Source of the DNA: Acidobacteriota bacterium
Lineage (GTDB): Bacteria; Acidobacteriota; Terriglobia; Terriglobales; Acidobacteriaceae
Direction: 5' to 3'
Assembly: GCA_031296105.1 (NCBI GenBank)
Contig: JARLGJ010000046.1
Coordinates: 1-64,000 of the forward strand
DNA: 64,000 bases
The notes below the pieces were generated by a model. It had not been told where the DNA came from and did no database searches. It saw nothing but the letters and a program-made list of their open reading frames with translations. The first letter of the stretch is position 1; each line of letters begins with the position of its first letter. Shown piece after piece: positions 21,541 to 30,279 of the stretch. A program made the translations under genes and the position numbers.

Positions 21541-22281
21541 ATGATCTTGGATGAGTTGTGTGAACACGCGTCGCGCGTGGCGGCCGCGCATTGGGCGGCC
21601 GACGTGCGCCTGGGACTGGGTTACACCGGAGTTCTACTGGAGGACCAGCGCTGCGGCCTGGCCTACACCTTCCGTCATGAGACGGGCTATGGCTGCACGG
21701 CCTTCCGCGAGGCGGGCTCGCTGCAGGGGCGTCCGGCCGCGGAGCTGCTCGCCATGGGACGTCCGTCCGAGGTGCTGGGCGCGGCCGTGGCGCTGGCTAC
21801 GGTGAACGCTCTGTGTCCGCCGCCCGCGGACGCCGCGCAGGACGGCCTCGACCTGATGGGGCTTCAACCCTCGGACACGGTGGGCATGGTGGGATACTTC
21901 GGCCCGCTGGTGGAGACCCTGCAGAAGCGCTGCCGCACGCTGCACATCTTCGAGAAGACGCCGAACCGCAATCCCGCGGTGCTGCCCGCGGAGAAAGCCG
22001 CCGAGGTGCTGCCGCAATGCCAGGCGGTAATCCTGACGGCGACCACGCTGCTGAACGGCACGCTGGACGAACTGCTGCAACACTGCCGCGGGGCGCGCGA
22101 GATTCTGCTGCTGGGGCCTTCAACGCCCTATGCGCCGCAGGTGCTGGCGCCGCGTGGCATCACGGTGCTGGCAGGTGTGCGCGTGGTGGACGCCACACGC
22201 ACGCTGCAAACCATCAGCGAGGGCGGCGGCACCATGAAGTTCTCTCCCTTTACGAAAAAGTTTGGCGTGCGGATCAGGTAA
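21541..22281 (+). CDS. DUF364-type putative heavy-metal chelation protein
   Basis: A 246-residue protein with an N-terminal DUF4213-like half (ADVRLGLGYTGVLLEDQRCGLAYTF) and a C-terminal DUF364-like Rossmann half (VGMVGYFGPLVETL... LHIFEKTPNR... ILTATTLLNGTLDELL). Families of this build have been proposed to bind heavy metals or act near molybdenum and cofactor metabolism, but no reaction is established. ATG at 21541 has AAGGAAGG before it. Monocistronic, 570 bases before the hydrogenase operon; whether it aids metal handling there is speculation. Confidence 0.65.
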   Translation: MILDELCEHASRVAAAHWAADVRLGLGYTGVLLEDQRCGLAYTFRHETGYGCTAFREAGSLQGRPAAELLAMGRPSEVLGAAVALATVNALCPPPADAAQDGLDLMGLQPSDTVGMVGYFGPLVETLQKRCRTLHIFEKTPNRNPAVLPAEKAAEVLPQCQAVILTATTLLNGTLDELLQHCRGAREILLLGPSTPYAPQVLAPRGITVLAGVRVVDATRTLQTISEGGGTMKFSPFTKKFGVRIR

Positions 22282-22290
22282 GTTTCCTTC

Positions 22291-22334
22291 GCTCCCACGT
22301 CTGTCCCTGAAAACAGGGCCAGACATGGGGCGCC
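22291..22334 (+). repeat. Variable-stem hairpin repeat
   Basis: GCTCCCACGTCTGTCCCTG-AAA-ACAGGGCCAGACATGGGGCGCC: long inner stem unlike its siblings, but the same outer CCCA...TGGGGC frame. Confidence 0.65.
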
Positions 22335-22364
22335 AATTCAGATGAATTCGCTATGTTGTTTGCG

Positions 22365-22402
22365 CTCCAACTCAAGCCCAGCGGCGGGGCTTGCATGGGG
22401 CT
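22365..22402 (+). repeat. Variable-stem hairpin repeat (degenerate)
   Basis: CTCCAACTCAAGCCCAGCGGCGGGGCTTGCATGGGGC; outer frame partly decayed (CCAA instead of CCCA). The remaining DNA between 22403 and 22607 is GC-rich and holds no gene. Confidence 0.5.
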
Positions 22403-22607
22403 TCGTGCCAGGATGGGGCGCGCGGCGGGGCAATGGGCGGGGCGCGGGGAGGAGCAAAAGCGTTGCTCCGTGAATTTTTCTGGAGGGGGCTGTGGAAAGC
22501 CTTTTGCCGGGTTGCGAGCGGGGTGCGGGATGGGGCCGGAGCGGGCAAAAACGTATTCGCGCCTGTGAAAACGTGGGGTGGCGGTGGGCAGGATTGGCGC
22601 GTCTGGG

Positions 22608-22623
22608 TGTGATGGCTGTCACA
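22608..22623. promoter_or_regulatory. Crp/Fnr-type operator, hydrogenase promoter, distal
   Basis: TGTGA-TGGCTG-TCACA, a perfect TGTGA-N6-TCACA palindrome 240 bases before hybO. Confidence 0.75.
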
Positions 22624-22680
22624 GGTTTTGGTGACCAGCTTCCGTGCCGAAGGGTTATGAAAACAGTTATCACAGTTGCA

Positions 22681-22696
22681 AGTGATTCCAGTCACT
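22681..22696. promoter_or_regulatory. Crp/Fnr-type operator, hydrogenase promoter, proximal
   Basis: AGTGA-TTCCAG-TCACT, itself perfectly symmetric in the half-sites (8 of 10 to the consensus). It is 73 bases from the distal site, about seven helical turns, so both face the same side of the DNA. Confidence 0.6.
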
Positions 22697-22862
22697 GTCG
22701 GGTGAGGCGTAATGAAAGATAAAGAATGGGCTGTATTCACACACAGTTCGGGGTGTTGTGTATCCAGCCGGGCCTACCCGGCGAAATTAAGCGGATTCTT
22801 CGGGCTTAATTTCTGTTCGGCCGTAGCACTGAGCAGGCGAATGTCACCGCACAGGATATGAC

Positions 22863-24029
22863 ATGGCAAAAGACGCTTTCGAAAAGGAAACAATAGCCCA
22901 GAGTTTGAAGAACGCGGGCTACTCACGTCGAGACTTCATTCAACTTTGTACCACGCTGGTTGCGACCGCTCCCATGGGTCTGGCGCTCACCGAGAATGCC
23001 ACTCCCGCCGAGGTTGCGAAGAACGTAGGCAAAGCCAAGAAGCCCTCCGTCGTATGGCTTCACTTCCAAGACTGCACCGGGTGTTCCGAGTCGCTTCTCC
23101 GCACCTCGAAGCCCGACGTTGCAGACCTCATCATCAATCTCATCTCCCTTGATTATCACGAGACCTTAATGGTTGCCTGCGGCGACCAGGCGGAAGCTGC
23201 GCTGAAGAGCGCGGTGGAAGAAAACGCCGGCAAGTTCGTGCTGGTGGTCGAAGGTTCGATTCCGCGCAAGGACAAGGGCGTGTACATGATGCTCGGCGGC
23301 AAGCCGGCCATCGATGTACTGAAGGAAACCGCGAGCAAGGCGGCGGCGATCATCGCGATGGGTTCGTGCGCGAGCTGGGGCGGAGTGCCTTCGGCCGATC
23401 CGAATCCGACGGATGCGACGGGTGTGGATCAGATCATCACCGACAAGCCGATTGTGAACATTCCGGGCTGCCCGCCGAATCCCTACACGCTGCTGGGCGT
23501 GGTGCTGGAATATGCAGTGATGGGCAAGCTGCCCGCCTGCGACAGCCTGAAGCGTCCTAAGTTCTCCTTCGACCGCGTGATTCACGACCACTGCCCGCGC
23601 CGCGCACACTTCGATGCCGGCCGCTTTGCCGACGGTTACGGCACGCCGAGCCATCGCCAGGGATACTGCCTGTTCAAGCTGGGCTGCAAGGGCCCGGTGA
23701 CGCACGCGGGTTGCTCGACGCGCCACTTCAACGAAATTCCGGATTGCTGGCCGATCGGGCTGGGCGCTCCGTGTTTCGGTTGCACCGAGAAGGGCGTTGG
23801 CTTCACGATTCCTTTGTTCGATCGCGTTGACGCGCACGGCTTCACCGCGACGCCACCCGATACGTACGCCCCGATCAGCAGCACGTTTGGCAAGGTTGGC
23901 GCGGGCGCGGCCCTGTTGGTGGGTCTGGCCAGCGGCGCTTTGGCCGGCGCATCCTGGGCGGCTTCGCAGAAGCTGGCCAGCAGTGAAGAGACGATTGCGG
24001 ACGAGGCTAAGACGAGCGGAGGTAAATAG
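22863..24029 (+). CDS. hybO: [NiFe] hydrogenase, small subunit (HybO-like)
   Basis: The Fe-S electron-transfer subunit of a membrane-bound H2-uptake hydrogenase (388 residues), exported as a folded complex with HybC. A Tat signal (SRRDFIQL, 21-28, then a hydrophobic stretch to ~46) is followed by the proximal 4Fe-4S site at Cys71 and Cys74 (CTGCSES). In oxygen-tolerant enzymes the middle Gly is Cys (CTCC), so this one is probably the standard, oxygen-sensitive type. Further Cys-rich segments (NIPGCPPNP, CLFKLGCKGP, PCFGCTEKG) fit the distal and medial clusters. A C-terminal membrane helix (~345-365, GAGAALLVGLASGALAGA) anchors it. First gene of hybOABCD. Confidence 0.95.
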   Translation: MAKDAFEKETIAQSLKNAGYSRRDFIQLCTTLVATAPMGLALTENATPAEVAKNVGKAKKPSVVWLHFQDCTGCSESLLRTSKPDVADLIINLISLDYHETLMVACGDQAEAALKSAVEENAGKFVLVVEGSIPRKDKGVYMMLGGKPAIDVLKETASKAAAIIAMGSCASWGGVPSADPNPTDATGVDQIITDKPIVNIPGCPPNPYTLLGVVLEYAVMGKLPACDSLKRPKFSFDRVIHDHCPRRAHFDAGRFADGYGTPSHRQGYCLFKLGCKGPVTHAGCSTRHFNEIPDCWPIGLGAPCFGCTEKGVGFTIPLFDRVDAHGFTATPPDTYAPISSTFGKVGAGAALLVGLASGALAGASWAASQKLASSEETIADEAKTSGGK

Positions 24030-24032
24030 CGT

Positions 24033-25007
24033 ATGGCAATGACACGCCGCGAGGCCTTTAAAACTCTCGCCAAGGGCACCCTGCCCGTGCTGGCGGCGGG
24101 CTGTGTCTCCACCGCTCTGCCCACGGCTGCGCGCGCCGCGGACGACAACGAACTAGAATCCAACTCCAAGTACCGGAAGGTCGATGAAGCGCACGCCCTG
24201 GGATTGTTGTATGACGCGACCAAGTGCGTGGGCTGCAAGTCCTGCATGGTGAAGTGCTCGGAGTACAACGAACTGAAGCCGGATACGCGGGTGGATGGCA
24301 TTCACCAGGCGCCTCCGTCGCTGAACTACTTCACCAAGAACCTCATCAAGCTGTACCGCAGCGACGATGGCTCGGACCACTCCTACTTCAAGCAGCAGTG
24401 CATGCACTGCATCGATCCCGGCTGCATGAACGCCTGCATGTTTGGCGGTCTGCGCAAGGACGAGGAGACGGGTGTGGTGTGGTGGTACGGTCCCAAGTGC
24501 GTTGGCTGCCGCTACTGCCAGATTGCATGTCCGTTCCATATTCCCGCCTTCCAGTGGGATGGTTTCAATCCGAAGATTGTGAAGTGCGAGTTGTGCCGCA
24601 CACCGATGCAGAAGGACCCCAGCAAGAAGGAGCCCGGCTGCACCAAGGTATGTCCGACGAATGCCGTGATCTACGGCACGCGCAAGGACCTGCTGGCGGA
24701 AGCCAAGCGCCGCGTTGCCGCCGCCCCTGGCAAGTATTACCAGGACAAGGTGTACGGCGAACACGACGCGGGGGGCACGCAGGTGCTGTACCTGTCGCGC
24801 GTGGGCTATGACAAGATCGGGCTGCCCGATGTTGGCGAAGCTTCGATCCCGTCGACATTGAAGTACTCGCATATGGCGTATAAGTGGATGGTCCTGCCGC
24901 TGTTGCTGTACGGGACCATGGTTGCTCTCGCCAGCAAGAACTTCGCGCACCATTCACATCACCTGGTCGAAGAGCAGAAAGAGACCGGATTGAGGCCACA
25001 ACTATGA
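24033..25007 (+). CDS. hybA: Hydrogenase-associated ferredoxin-like subunit (HybA-like)
   Basis: A periplasmic polyferredoxin (324 residues) that passes electrons from the hydrogenase core to the membrane subunit. Tat-like start TRREAFKTLAKG (4-15). Four 4Fe-4S clusters are expected from the repeated motifs CVGCKSCMVKC, CMHCIDPGCMNAC, CVGCRYCQIAC and CELC...CTKVC. A C-terminal hydrophobic helix (~285-303, KWMVLPLLLYGTMVALA) anchors it. The order small subunit, HybA, HybB, large subunit is exactly that of E. coli hydrogenase 2. Four bases separate it from hybO. Confidence 0.92.
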   Translation: MAMTRREAFKTLAKGTLPVLAAGCVSTALPTAARAADDNELESNSKYRKVDEAHALGLLYDATKCVGCKSCMVKCSEYNELKPDTRVDGIHQAPPSLNYFTKNLIKLYRSDDGSDHSYFKQQCMHCIDPGCMNACMFGGLRKDEETGVVWWYGPKCVGCRYCQIACPFHIPAFQWDGFNPKIVKCELCRTPMQKDPSKKEPGCTKVCPTNAVIYGTRKDLLAEAKRRVAAAPGKYYQDKVYGEHDAGGTQVLYLSRVGYDKIGLPDVGEASIPSTLKYSHMAYKWMVLPLLLYGTMVALASKNFAHHSHHLVEEQKETGLRPQL

Positions 25008-26257
25008 CACGGTGGGAAAGAAGCGTTCCTGTTTACGGAGTCCCCGTGCTCACCCGCGGATTCTGGGCGCTGTGCGCCCTGATCGCCGTCGGCCTTGTGC
25101 TGACCGGGTACCGCGAAGTCGCTGGCCTGACGGCGGGCATTTCAGGCATGACCGATCCGTTTGCCTGGGGACTTTGGAAGACCTTTAACGTGATGGTGCT
25201 CACGGGCCTTGGCTCCGGCGGTTTCGCCGTGGGCATTGCCGCGTGGGTTTTCAACAACAAGAAACTGCACAGCGTCATGCGCGTGGCCCTGCTTACAAGC
25301 TGCCTCGCGTACTGGACCGGTCTGTGCATGCTCGGCATCGACGTAGGCCGTCCGTGGAACTTCTACTGGGTGGTCCTGCCCTGGCAGTGGAACCTGCATT
25401 CTCCTCTGCTGGAGATCGCGGTCTGCATGTCGTTGTACGCGTCCGTCCCGCTGTTTCTGGAAAATCTGCCGCCGATCTTCGAGTACATCATTTATGAGTT
25501 CCCGAAGTGGCGCAGTATTGCTGAAACCTGCGAGTCGGTGATGGCCAAGGTTTACCCCTTCATTATCGGTCTGGCTTACATTCTGCCGATGATGCACCAG
25601 TCGTCGCTGGGCGCCTTGATGGTGCTGGGCGGAAAACGCGTGCATACTCTGTGGCAAACGCCGTGCCTGCCTTTGATCTATGTGTGGGCGGCGGCTTACC
25701 TGGGCTACAACTGCGTAACCCTCTGCATTCTGCTGGCGAAACTCGCGTGGAAGCGCGATGTGGATCCGGTAGTGATGGCGGAGCTGAACAAACTGACGGT
25801 TTGGCTGGTGTATTCGTGGACGGCTTTCCGCTTCCTGGACATCATTGTCCGCGGCAAGTTCCTGCACGCGTTCACCGACGGATACTTCTCCATCCTGTTC
25901 TGGGTTGAGACGGCGCTTACGCTGGGTTCGGCGTATGTGCTTTCAACCGAGAAGGGCAAGAAGCTCTCGACCATGTTCAACGCTCACCTGCTGTGTGCCG
26001 TGGGCGGCATGATCTACCGCTTCTCGCCGACGACTCTGGCCTTCTCCGCCAAGGAAAATGCGTTCTACTTCCCGGCGGCGGCCGAGCTGATCGTGTGCCT
26101 GACCTTTATTGCCATCGCGGTGCTGGGTTACCTGGTCGCGGTGAAGAAGCTGGCGATTCTGCCTGGCAGCAATGAGGACTGGATGAAGATGGCGAAGTAC
26201 GAAGAGAGCATCAAACCCGGAATTCAGTTGACTGGTTACGCGCCGGCCGACCACTAA
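25004..26257 (+). CDS. hybB: Hydrogenase membrane subunit, NrfD/HybB family
   Basis: A polytopic membrane protein (417 residues, about ten helices) of the NrfD/PsrC/HybB family that passes electrons from HybA to the quinone pool, without haem. The ATG at 25004 overlaps the hybA stop (ATGA), typical of coupled subunits; longer frames lie inside hybA. Family-typical features: WGLWKTFNVMVLTGLGSGGF in an early helix and a conserved ...IGLAYILPMMHQSSLG stretch. It completes the quinone-reducing module. Confidence 0.92.
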   Translation: MTRWERSVPVYGVPVLTRGFWALCALIAVGLVLTGYREVAGLTAGISGMTDPFAWGLWKTFNVMVLTGLGSGGFAVGIAAWVFNNKKLHSVMRVALLTSCLAYWTGLCMLGIDVGRPWNFYWVVLPWQWNLHSPLLEIAVCMSLYASVPLFLENLPPIFEYIIYEFPKWRSIAETCESVMAKVYPFIIGLAYILPMMHQSSLGALMVLGGKRVHTLWQTPCLPLIYVWAAAYLGYNCVTLCILLAKLAWKRDVDPVVMAELNKLTVWLVYSWTAFRFLDIIVRGKFLHAFTDGYFSILFWVETALTLGSAYVLSTEKGKKLSTMFNAHLLCAVGGMIYRFSPTTLAFSAKENAFYFPAAAELIVCLTFIAIAVLGYLVAVKKLAILPGSNEDWMKMAKYEESIKPGIQLTGYAPADH

Positions 26258-26287
26258 TCCACGAGATCGACGAGAAGGTTTCATACA

Positions 26288-27988
26288 ATGGCGAAACGTA
26301 TAACGATTGACCCCATCAGCAGGATCGAAGGCCACCTCCGGATCGACGTGGAAGTGGAGAACGGATCGGTCAGCAATAGCTGGTCCTCCTGCACCATGTG
26401 GCGCGGCATCGAGAACATTCTCAAGGGCCGCGATCCTCGCGAAGCCTGGCTCTTCACCCAGCGCTTCTGCGGCGTGTGCACCACGGTGCACGCCATGGCC
26501 AGCGTCCGCAGCGTCGAGAGTGCACTGAAGCTCGAGCTGCCGCTGAACGCGCAGTACATCCGCAACCTCATCCTGATCAACCATGGACTGCACGATCACA
26601 TCGTGCACTTCTACCACCTGTCGGCGCTGGACTTCGTGGACATCATGAAGATCCCGCAGGCCGACCCGGCAAAGACCAGCGCCCTGATCGAGGGCCTGAC
26701 CGATTGGCCGGGGAACTCGAAGAAGGAGTTTCTGGCGGCGCAGAACAAGGTGAAGGCCGTGGCCGCAAGCGGCCAGCTCGGCATCTTCACCAACGGTTAC
26801 TGGGGACACCCGGCGATGAAGCTGAGCCCGGAGGTCAACCTCCTGGGCTTCGCGCACTACATCCAGGCGCTGGAATATCAGCGCAAGTCCGTGCAGGCCG
26901 TGGCCATCCTGGGCTCGAAGAGCCCGCACATCCAGAACCTGACGGTGGGCGGCGTGGCCAACGCCATCAACCTCGACAGCCTCGGCACCTTGAACATGGA
27001 CCGTCTGTTCCTGCTCAAGAAGCTGATGGACGAGGTCAAGCCCTTCGTGGACCAGGTTTACCTACCGGATGTGTGCGCCATCGCGGCGATGTACTCCGAC
27101 TGGTTCAACTACGGCGCCGGCGTCACCAACTACATGGCGGCTCCGGACCTTCCGCTGGACGGCAAGGCCACGAAGTTCGACCTGGTGGGCGGCTACATCA
27201 TGGGCGGCAACATTTCCAGCGCGCATAAGTTCAACGGCTGGGAAGACGACGTCTTTGTGAAGGGCGTGACCGAGGAAACGAAGCACGCCTGGTACAAGGG
27301 CGAGCAGCCGCTGGCCCCGTGGGAAGGCGAGACCGATCCGGAGTTTACGGATTGGCAAGCCGATGGCAAGTACTCGTGGGTCAAGGCTCCGCGCTTCCAG
27401 GGGCAGCCGATGCAGGTCGGCCCGCTGGCGCAGATACTGGTGGGCTACGCGCTGGGCGATCCGCTGACGCGCAAGCACACGGACAAGGCTCTGGACCTGA
27501 TCTCGAAGCTGGCGGGTCACCGCATCGGCGTCGAGAAGCTGCAGTCCACCATGGGCCGCCACGTGGCACGCGCCATCCGCGCCTCCATGCTGGCCGAACT
27601 GGGTGAGAAGCACTGGCAACTGCTGGTGGACAACATCGCCAAGGGCGACCTGGAAATCCACAACGAGCCGAAGTTCCCCAGCGGCGAGATCAAGGGCGTG
27701 GGCGTGCACGAAGCTCCCCGCGGCCTGCTGTCGCACTGGTCGGTCATCAAGGGCGGCAAGCTGACGAACTACCAGGCGGTTGTTCCTTCCACCTGGAACG
27801 CCAGCCCGCGCGATGCCAAGGGTGTGCGTGGACCGTATGAAGCTTCACTGCTTCACAACCCCATTGCCGACCCGGCGCGTCCGCTGGAAGCCATCCGCAC
27901 GGTGCACTCGTTTGACCCGTGCATGGCCTGTGCCTGCCACACCTTCGATCCCGAGGGCAACAACCTCGGCGTGGTAAAGGTGCTGTAA
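26288..27988 (+). CDS. hybC: [NiFe] hydrogenase, large subunit (HybC-like)
   Basis: The catalytic subunit (566 residues) that splits H2 at the Ni-Fe centre. The N-terminal L1 motif reads RFCGVC (Cys61, Cys64; RICGVC is more usual) and the C-terminal L2 motif DPCMACACH gives Cys545 and Cys548. The chain ends 15 residues after His551 of that motif, the peptide that the HybD-type protease is expected to remove after nickel insertion. No signal peptide: it is carried out by the Tat signal of the small subunit. A second 'Cys' (Cys550) directly before the cleavage His is unusual; relatives commonly have Gly-Val-His. Confidence 0.96.
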   Translation: MAKRITIDPISRIEGHLRIDVEVENGSVSNSWSSCTMWRGIENILKGRDPREAWLFTQRFCGVCTTVHAMASVRSVESALKLELPLNAQYIRNLILINHGLHDHIVHFYHLSALDFVDIMKIPQADPAKTSALIEGLTDWPGNSKKEFLAAQNKVKAVAASGQLGIFTNGYWGHPAMKLSPEVNLLGFAHYIQALEYQRKSVQAVAILGSKSPHIQNLTVGGVANAINLDSLGTLNMDRLFLLKKLMDEVKPFVDQVYLPDVCAIAAMYSDWFNYGAGVTNYMAAPDLPLDGKATKFDLVGGYIMGGNISSAHKFNGWEDDVFVKGVTEETKHAWYKGEQPLAPWEGETDPEFTDWQADGKYSWVKAPRFQGQPMQVGPLAQILVGYALGDPLTRKHTDKALDLISKLAGHRIGVEKLQSTMGRHVARAIRASMLAELGEKHWQLLVDNIAKGDLEIHNEPKFPSGEIKGVGVHEAPRGLLSHWSVIKGGKLTNYQAVVPSTWNASPRDAKGVRGPYEASLLHNPIADPARPLEAIRTVHSFDPCMACACHTFDPEGNNLGVVKVL

Positions 27989-27990
27989 GG

Positions 27991-28533
27991 ATGACAAACC
28001 GGATCAAGATCTGCGGCGTTGGCAGTGTCCTGCTTGGCGATGATGCGGTGGGGCCCTACGCGGCGCACTGGATCGAGGCCAATTACGAGTTCGGAGAGGG
28101 TGTCGTGGTCGAAGACCTCGGCACCCCCGGGCTTGACTTAATTGCGTACATGACCGGCATGGATGTGCTGATCTTGATCGATGCAGTTGATAACCACGAG
28201 GCACCGGGCACGGTCACCGTCTATGACAGGGCGGCGATCACGAAGCACCGTCCGGCGGCCCGCATGGACGCGCACTCGCCAATCGTCACGGAGTCGATCT
28301 TCGTGGCCGAGCTGGCGGGAGAAGCGCCCGAGCATATTTATCTGGCCGGTGTCACCATCGAACAAACCGAAGTGGATGCTCCGCTCAGCGACAGCGTGAT
28401 GAACGCTCTGCCCTTGCTGGTGGAAACCGTCCTGCAGAAAGTTACCGAGCACGGCGGCACGTTCCGCAAACGCGAAATGCCGCTGGACCCAGGAATCTGG
28501 TGGCGGAATCCCGCGGTGGGCATCGCCGTTTAA
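27991..28533 (+). CDS. hybD: Hydrogenase maturation protease (HybD-like)
   Basis: An endopeptidase (180 residues) that trims the C-terminal tail of the large subunit after nickel insertion. The start is an ATG two bases after the hybC stop, preceded by TGTAAGG. Conserved features: GVGSVLLGDDAVG (9-21), where Asp18 stands where E. coli HybD has Glu16; the VDNHEAPG/LILIDAVD block near 63; and DAHSP with the likely metal-binding His near 92. C-terminal tail longer than in HybD. No hyp assembly genes follow, so those must lie elsewhere. Confidence 0.9.
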   Translation: MTNRIKICGVGSVLLGDDAVGPYAAHWIEANYEFGEGVVVEDLGTPGLDLIAYMTGMDVLILIDAVDNHEAPGTVTVYDRAAITKHRPAARMDAHSPIVTESIFVAELAGEAPEHIYLAGVTIEQTEVDAPLSDSVMNALPLLVETVLQKVTEHGGTFRKREMPLDPGIWWRNPAVGIAV

Positions 28534-28560
28534 CGATTGTTTGGAAATTCTGCTTTATGA

Positions 28561-28587
28561 GGACCGGCCTTGCGCCGGTCCTTTTTT
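28561..28587 (+). terminator. Terminator of the hydrogenase operon
   Basis: GGACCGGC-CTTGC-GCCGGTCC followed by TTTTTT: a perfect 8-bp stem with a six-T tail, 28 bases after hybD. Confidence 0.9.
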
Positions 28588-28641
28588 GTGACCAGGTTAC
28601 ATAGGTTGCGCAGGAAAGAGCAAAGGCAACAGCAACGGCAA

Positions 28642-28681
28642 CACCCCCACTTCTGCCAAAAGCGGGCAGAAATGGGGCACC
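28642..28681 (+). repeat. Variable-stem hairpin repeat
   Basis: CACCCCCACTTCTGCC-AAAAGC-GGGCAGAAATGGGGCACC; the CAATTC that follows also follows the unit at 22291. Confidence 0.65.
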
Positions 28682-28721
28682 AATTCTAACGCCGGAGGGT
28701 TGTTCAGGGGGATAGTGTCAT

Positions 28722-28762
28722 CTTTCCCACTCAAGCCAACTGCGGGTTTGAATGGGGCACCG
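28722..28762 (+). repeat. Variable-stem hairpin repeat
   Basis: CTTTCCCACTCAAGCC-AACTGC-GGGTTTGAATGGGGCACC; one C-T change is matched by G-U pairing. Confidence 0.65.
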
Positions 28763-28782
28763 CAAAGTTTTTACTCTCTTGT

Positions 28783-28854
28783 CCGAAACCTCCGAAACCT
28801 CCGAAACCTCCGAAACCTCCGAAACCTCCGAAACCTCCGAAACCTCCGAAACCT
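28783..28854. repeat. 9-bp minisatellite (CCGAAACCT)8
   Basis: Eight exact tandem copies of CCGAAACCT, followed by two TGCAACCTG units and further decayed ones to ~28885. It ends within a few bases of the stop of the MFS gene that runs in from the other strand. Confidence 0.95.
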
Positions 28855-28886
28855 TGCAACCTGTGCAACCTGCGTGACCTCAATCC

Positions 28887-30164
28887 TTACCTGGCGTCGG
28901 CGATTTCTTCTTCCGCGGCGGCCACGGCCAGGGATTCGTCGGTGAGGCGATCCACGTTGCGCAGGACAGGGAAGAGCCAGCTCCAGATGCCCACCACGGC
29001 GAGCGTCCCCAGGCCGCCCAGCACCACGGCCGGCACGGCGCCGAACCAATGTGCGGTGACGCCGCTTTCAAACTCGCCAAACTCGTTGGAGGTGCCGATG
29101 AAGAGCACGTTGACGGCGCTGACGCGGCCGCGCATCTCGTCCGGCGTGGCCAGTTGCACCAGGGTGGAGCGGACGATGACCGAGATCATGTCGGCGGCGC
29201 CAACGATGAACAACGCCAGGGCCGAGAGCCACAAGTTACGCGAGAGTCCGAAGACGATGGTGGCCAGGCCGAAGAGAGAGACGGCGGTCATCATCTTGAG
29301 GCCCGCCCGGCGATGCAGAGGCCGCCAGGCAAGCCACAGTGCCACCATGGCCGCTCCGGCACCGGGCGCGGCGCGCAGCAGTCCCAGGCCGCGCGGGCCG
29401 GAGTGAAGAATTTCGCGGGCGAAGATGGGCAGAAGGGCGACGGCGCCGCCCAGCAGAACGGCGAACAAATCCATGGAGGTGGCGCCGAGGATCATCTTGT
29501 TGCGCCAGACGTAGCTGAGGCCGGCCAGCATGGTGTGCCAGTCGCGTCCGTTGCTGATCTGCTGCACGCCGCCGACCCGTATGAAGCTCAGCATAAGCAC
29601 CGTGAGTCCGAGGCCGAGGGCGGCGGCCAGGTACACCGGGATGGGATTGTCGCGAAGGGCGTAGAGAATGCCTCCGAGCACGGGGCCGAGGATGGAGCCG
29701 ATCTTGAGCGTGGTGCCGGACCAGGCGGCCGCCGCGGGAAACTGCTCGGTGGTGACCAGCAAGGGCATGAAGGCCTGCATGGCGGGGCTGCTGAAGACGC
29801 GTATGACGCCGGTGGCAAGCAGGACGGCGTAGATGGGCAGCACGCTGTGCAGTCCGCGCAGGGTGAAGGCCAGCAGAAGGACGGCGCAGAGGGTGAAGGC
29901 GGTGAAGCAGACGAGCAACACGCTGCGGCGGTTGAAGCGGTCGGAGACGTGTCCGCCGACGAGGAACAGGAGCAGCCCGGGGAGAAACACGGCGAGTCCG
30001 GCAAGTCCGAGGTCGAGAGCGCGGCGGGTGATCTCGTAAATCTGCCAGCCGACGGCAACCGACAACATCTCCAGGTCAAGGATGAACAGGAAACGCACGG
30101 CCATGAAGAGCTGGAAGTTTCGCGAATGCCAAAGCGATGAGGATGTGGAGCCTTCGGAAGTCAT
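28887..30164 (-). CDS. MFS transporter, EntS/MFS_3-like
   Basis: A 12-helix membrane transporter of 425 residues from the major facilitator superfamily; many relatives export siderophores or small organic molecules. Visible: an N-terminal cytoplasmic part (NFQLFMAVRFLFILDLEML), the loop-2 motif GGHVSDRFNRRSVLLVC, and a second half starting LAGLSYVWRNKMILGATSMDLFAVLLG, which is characteristic of the MFS_3 branch. Substrate cannot be told from the sequence. Divergent from the methyltransferase gene, single-gene unit. Confidence 0.85.
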   Translation of the reverse strand: MTSEGSTSSSLWHSRNFQLFMAVRFLFILDLEMLSVAVGWQIYEITRRALDLGLAGLAVFLPGLLLFLVGGHVSDRFNRRSVLLVCFTAFTLCAVLLLAFTLRGLHSVLPIYAVLLATGVIRVFSSPAMQAFMPLLVTTEQFPAAAAWSGTTLKIGSILGPVLGGILYALRDNPIPVYLAAALGLGLTVLMLSFIRVGGVQQISNGRDWHTMLAGLSYVWRNKMILGATSMDLFAVLLGGAVALLPIFAREILHSGPRGLGLLRAAPGAGAAMVALWLAWRPLHRRAGLKMMTAVSLFGLATIVFGLSRNLWLSALALFIVGAADMISVIVRSTLVQLATPDEMRGRVSAVNVLFIGTSNEFGEFESGVTAHWFGAVPAVVLGGLGTLAVVGIWSWLFPVLRNVDRLTDESLAVAAAEEEIADAR

Positions 30165-30279
30165 CTACTACTAATTTGACACATTTTGCGCGGGTTTCGC
30201 GCCTCTCGGGGCCTGAATGGCAAGGCGGCACAGCGGCGCGTGTCACGGCGGCATCGGGCGGGAATGACATAATCAAAGA

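Noticed and set aside
28783..28854. CRISPR array
   Set aside because: The unit is 9 bp with no spacers; it is a simple minisatellite.
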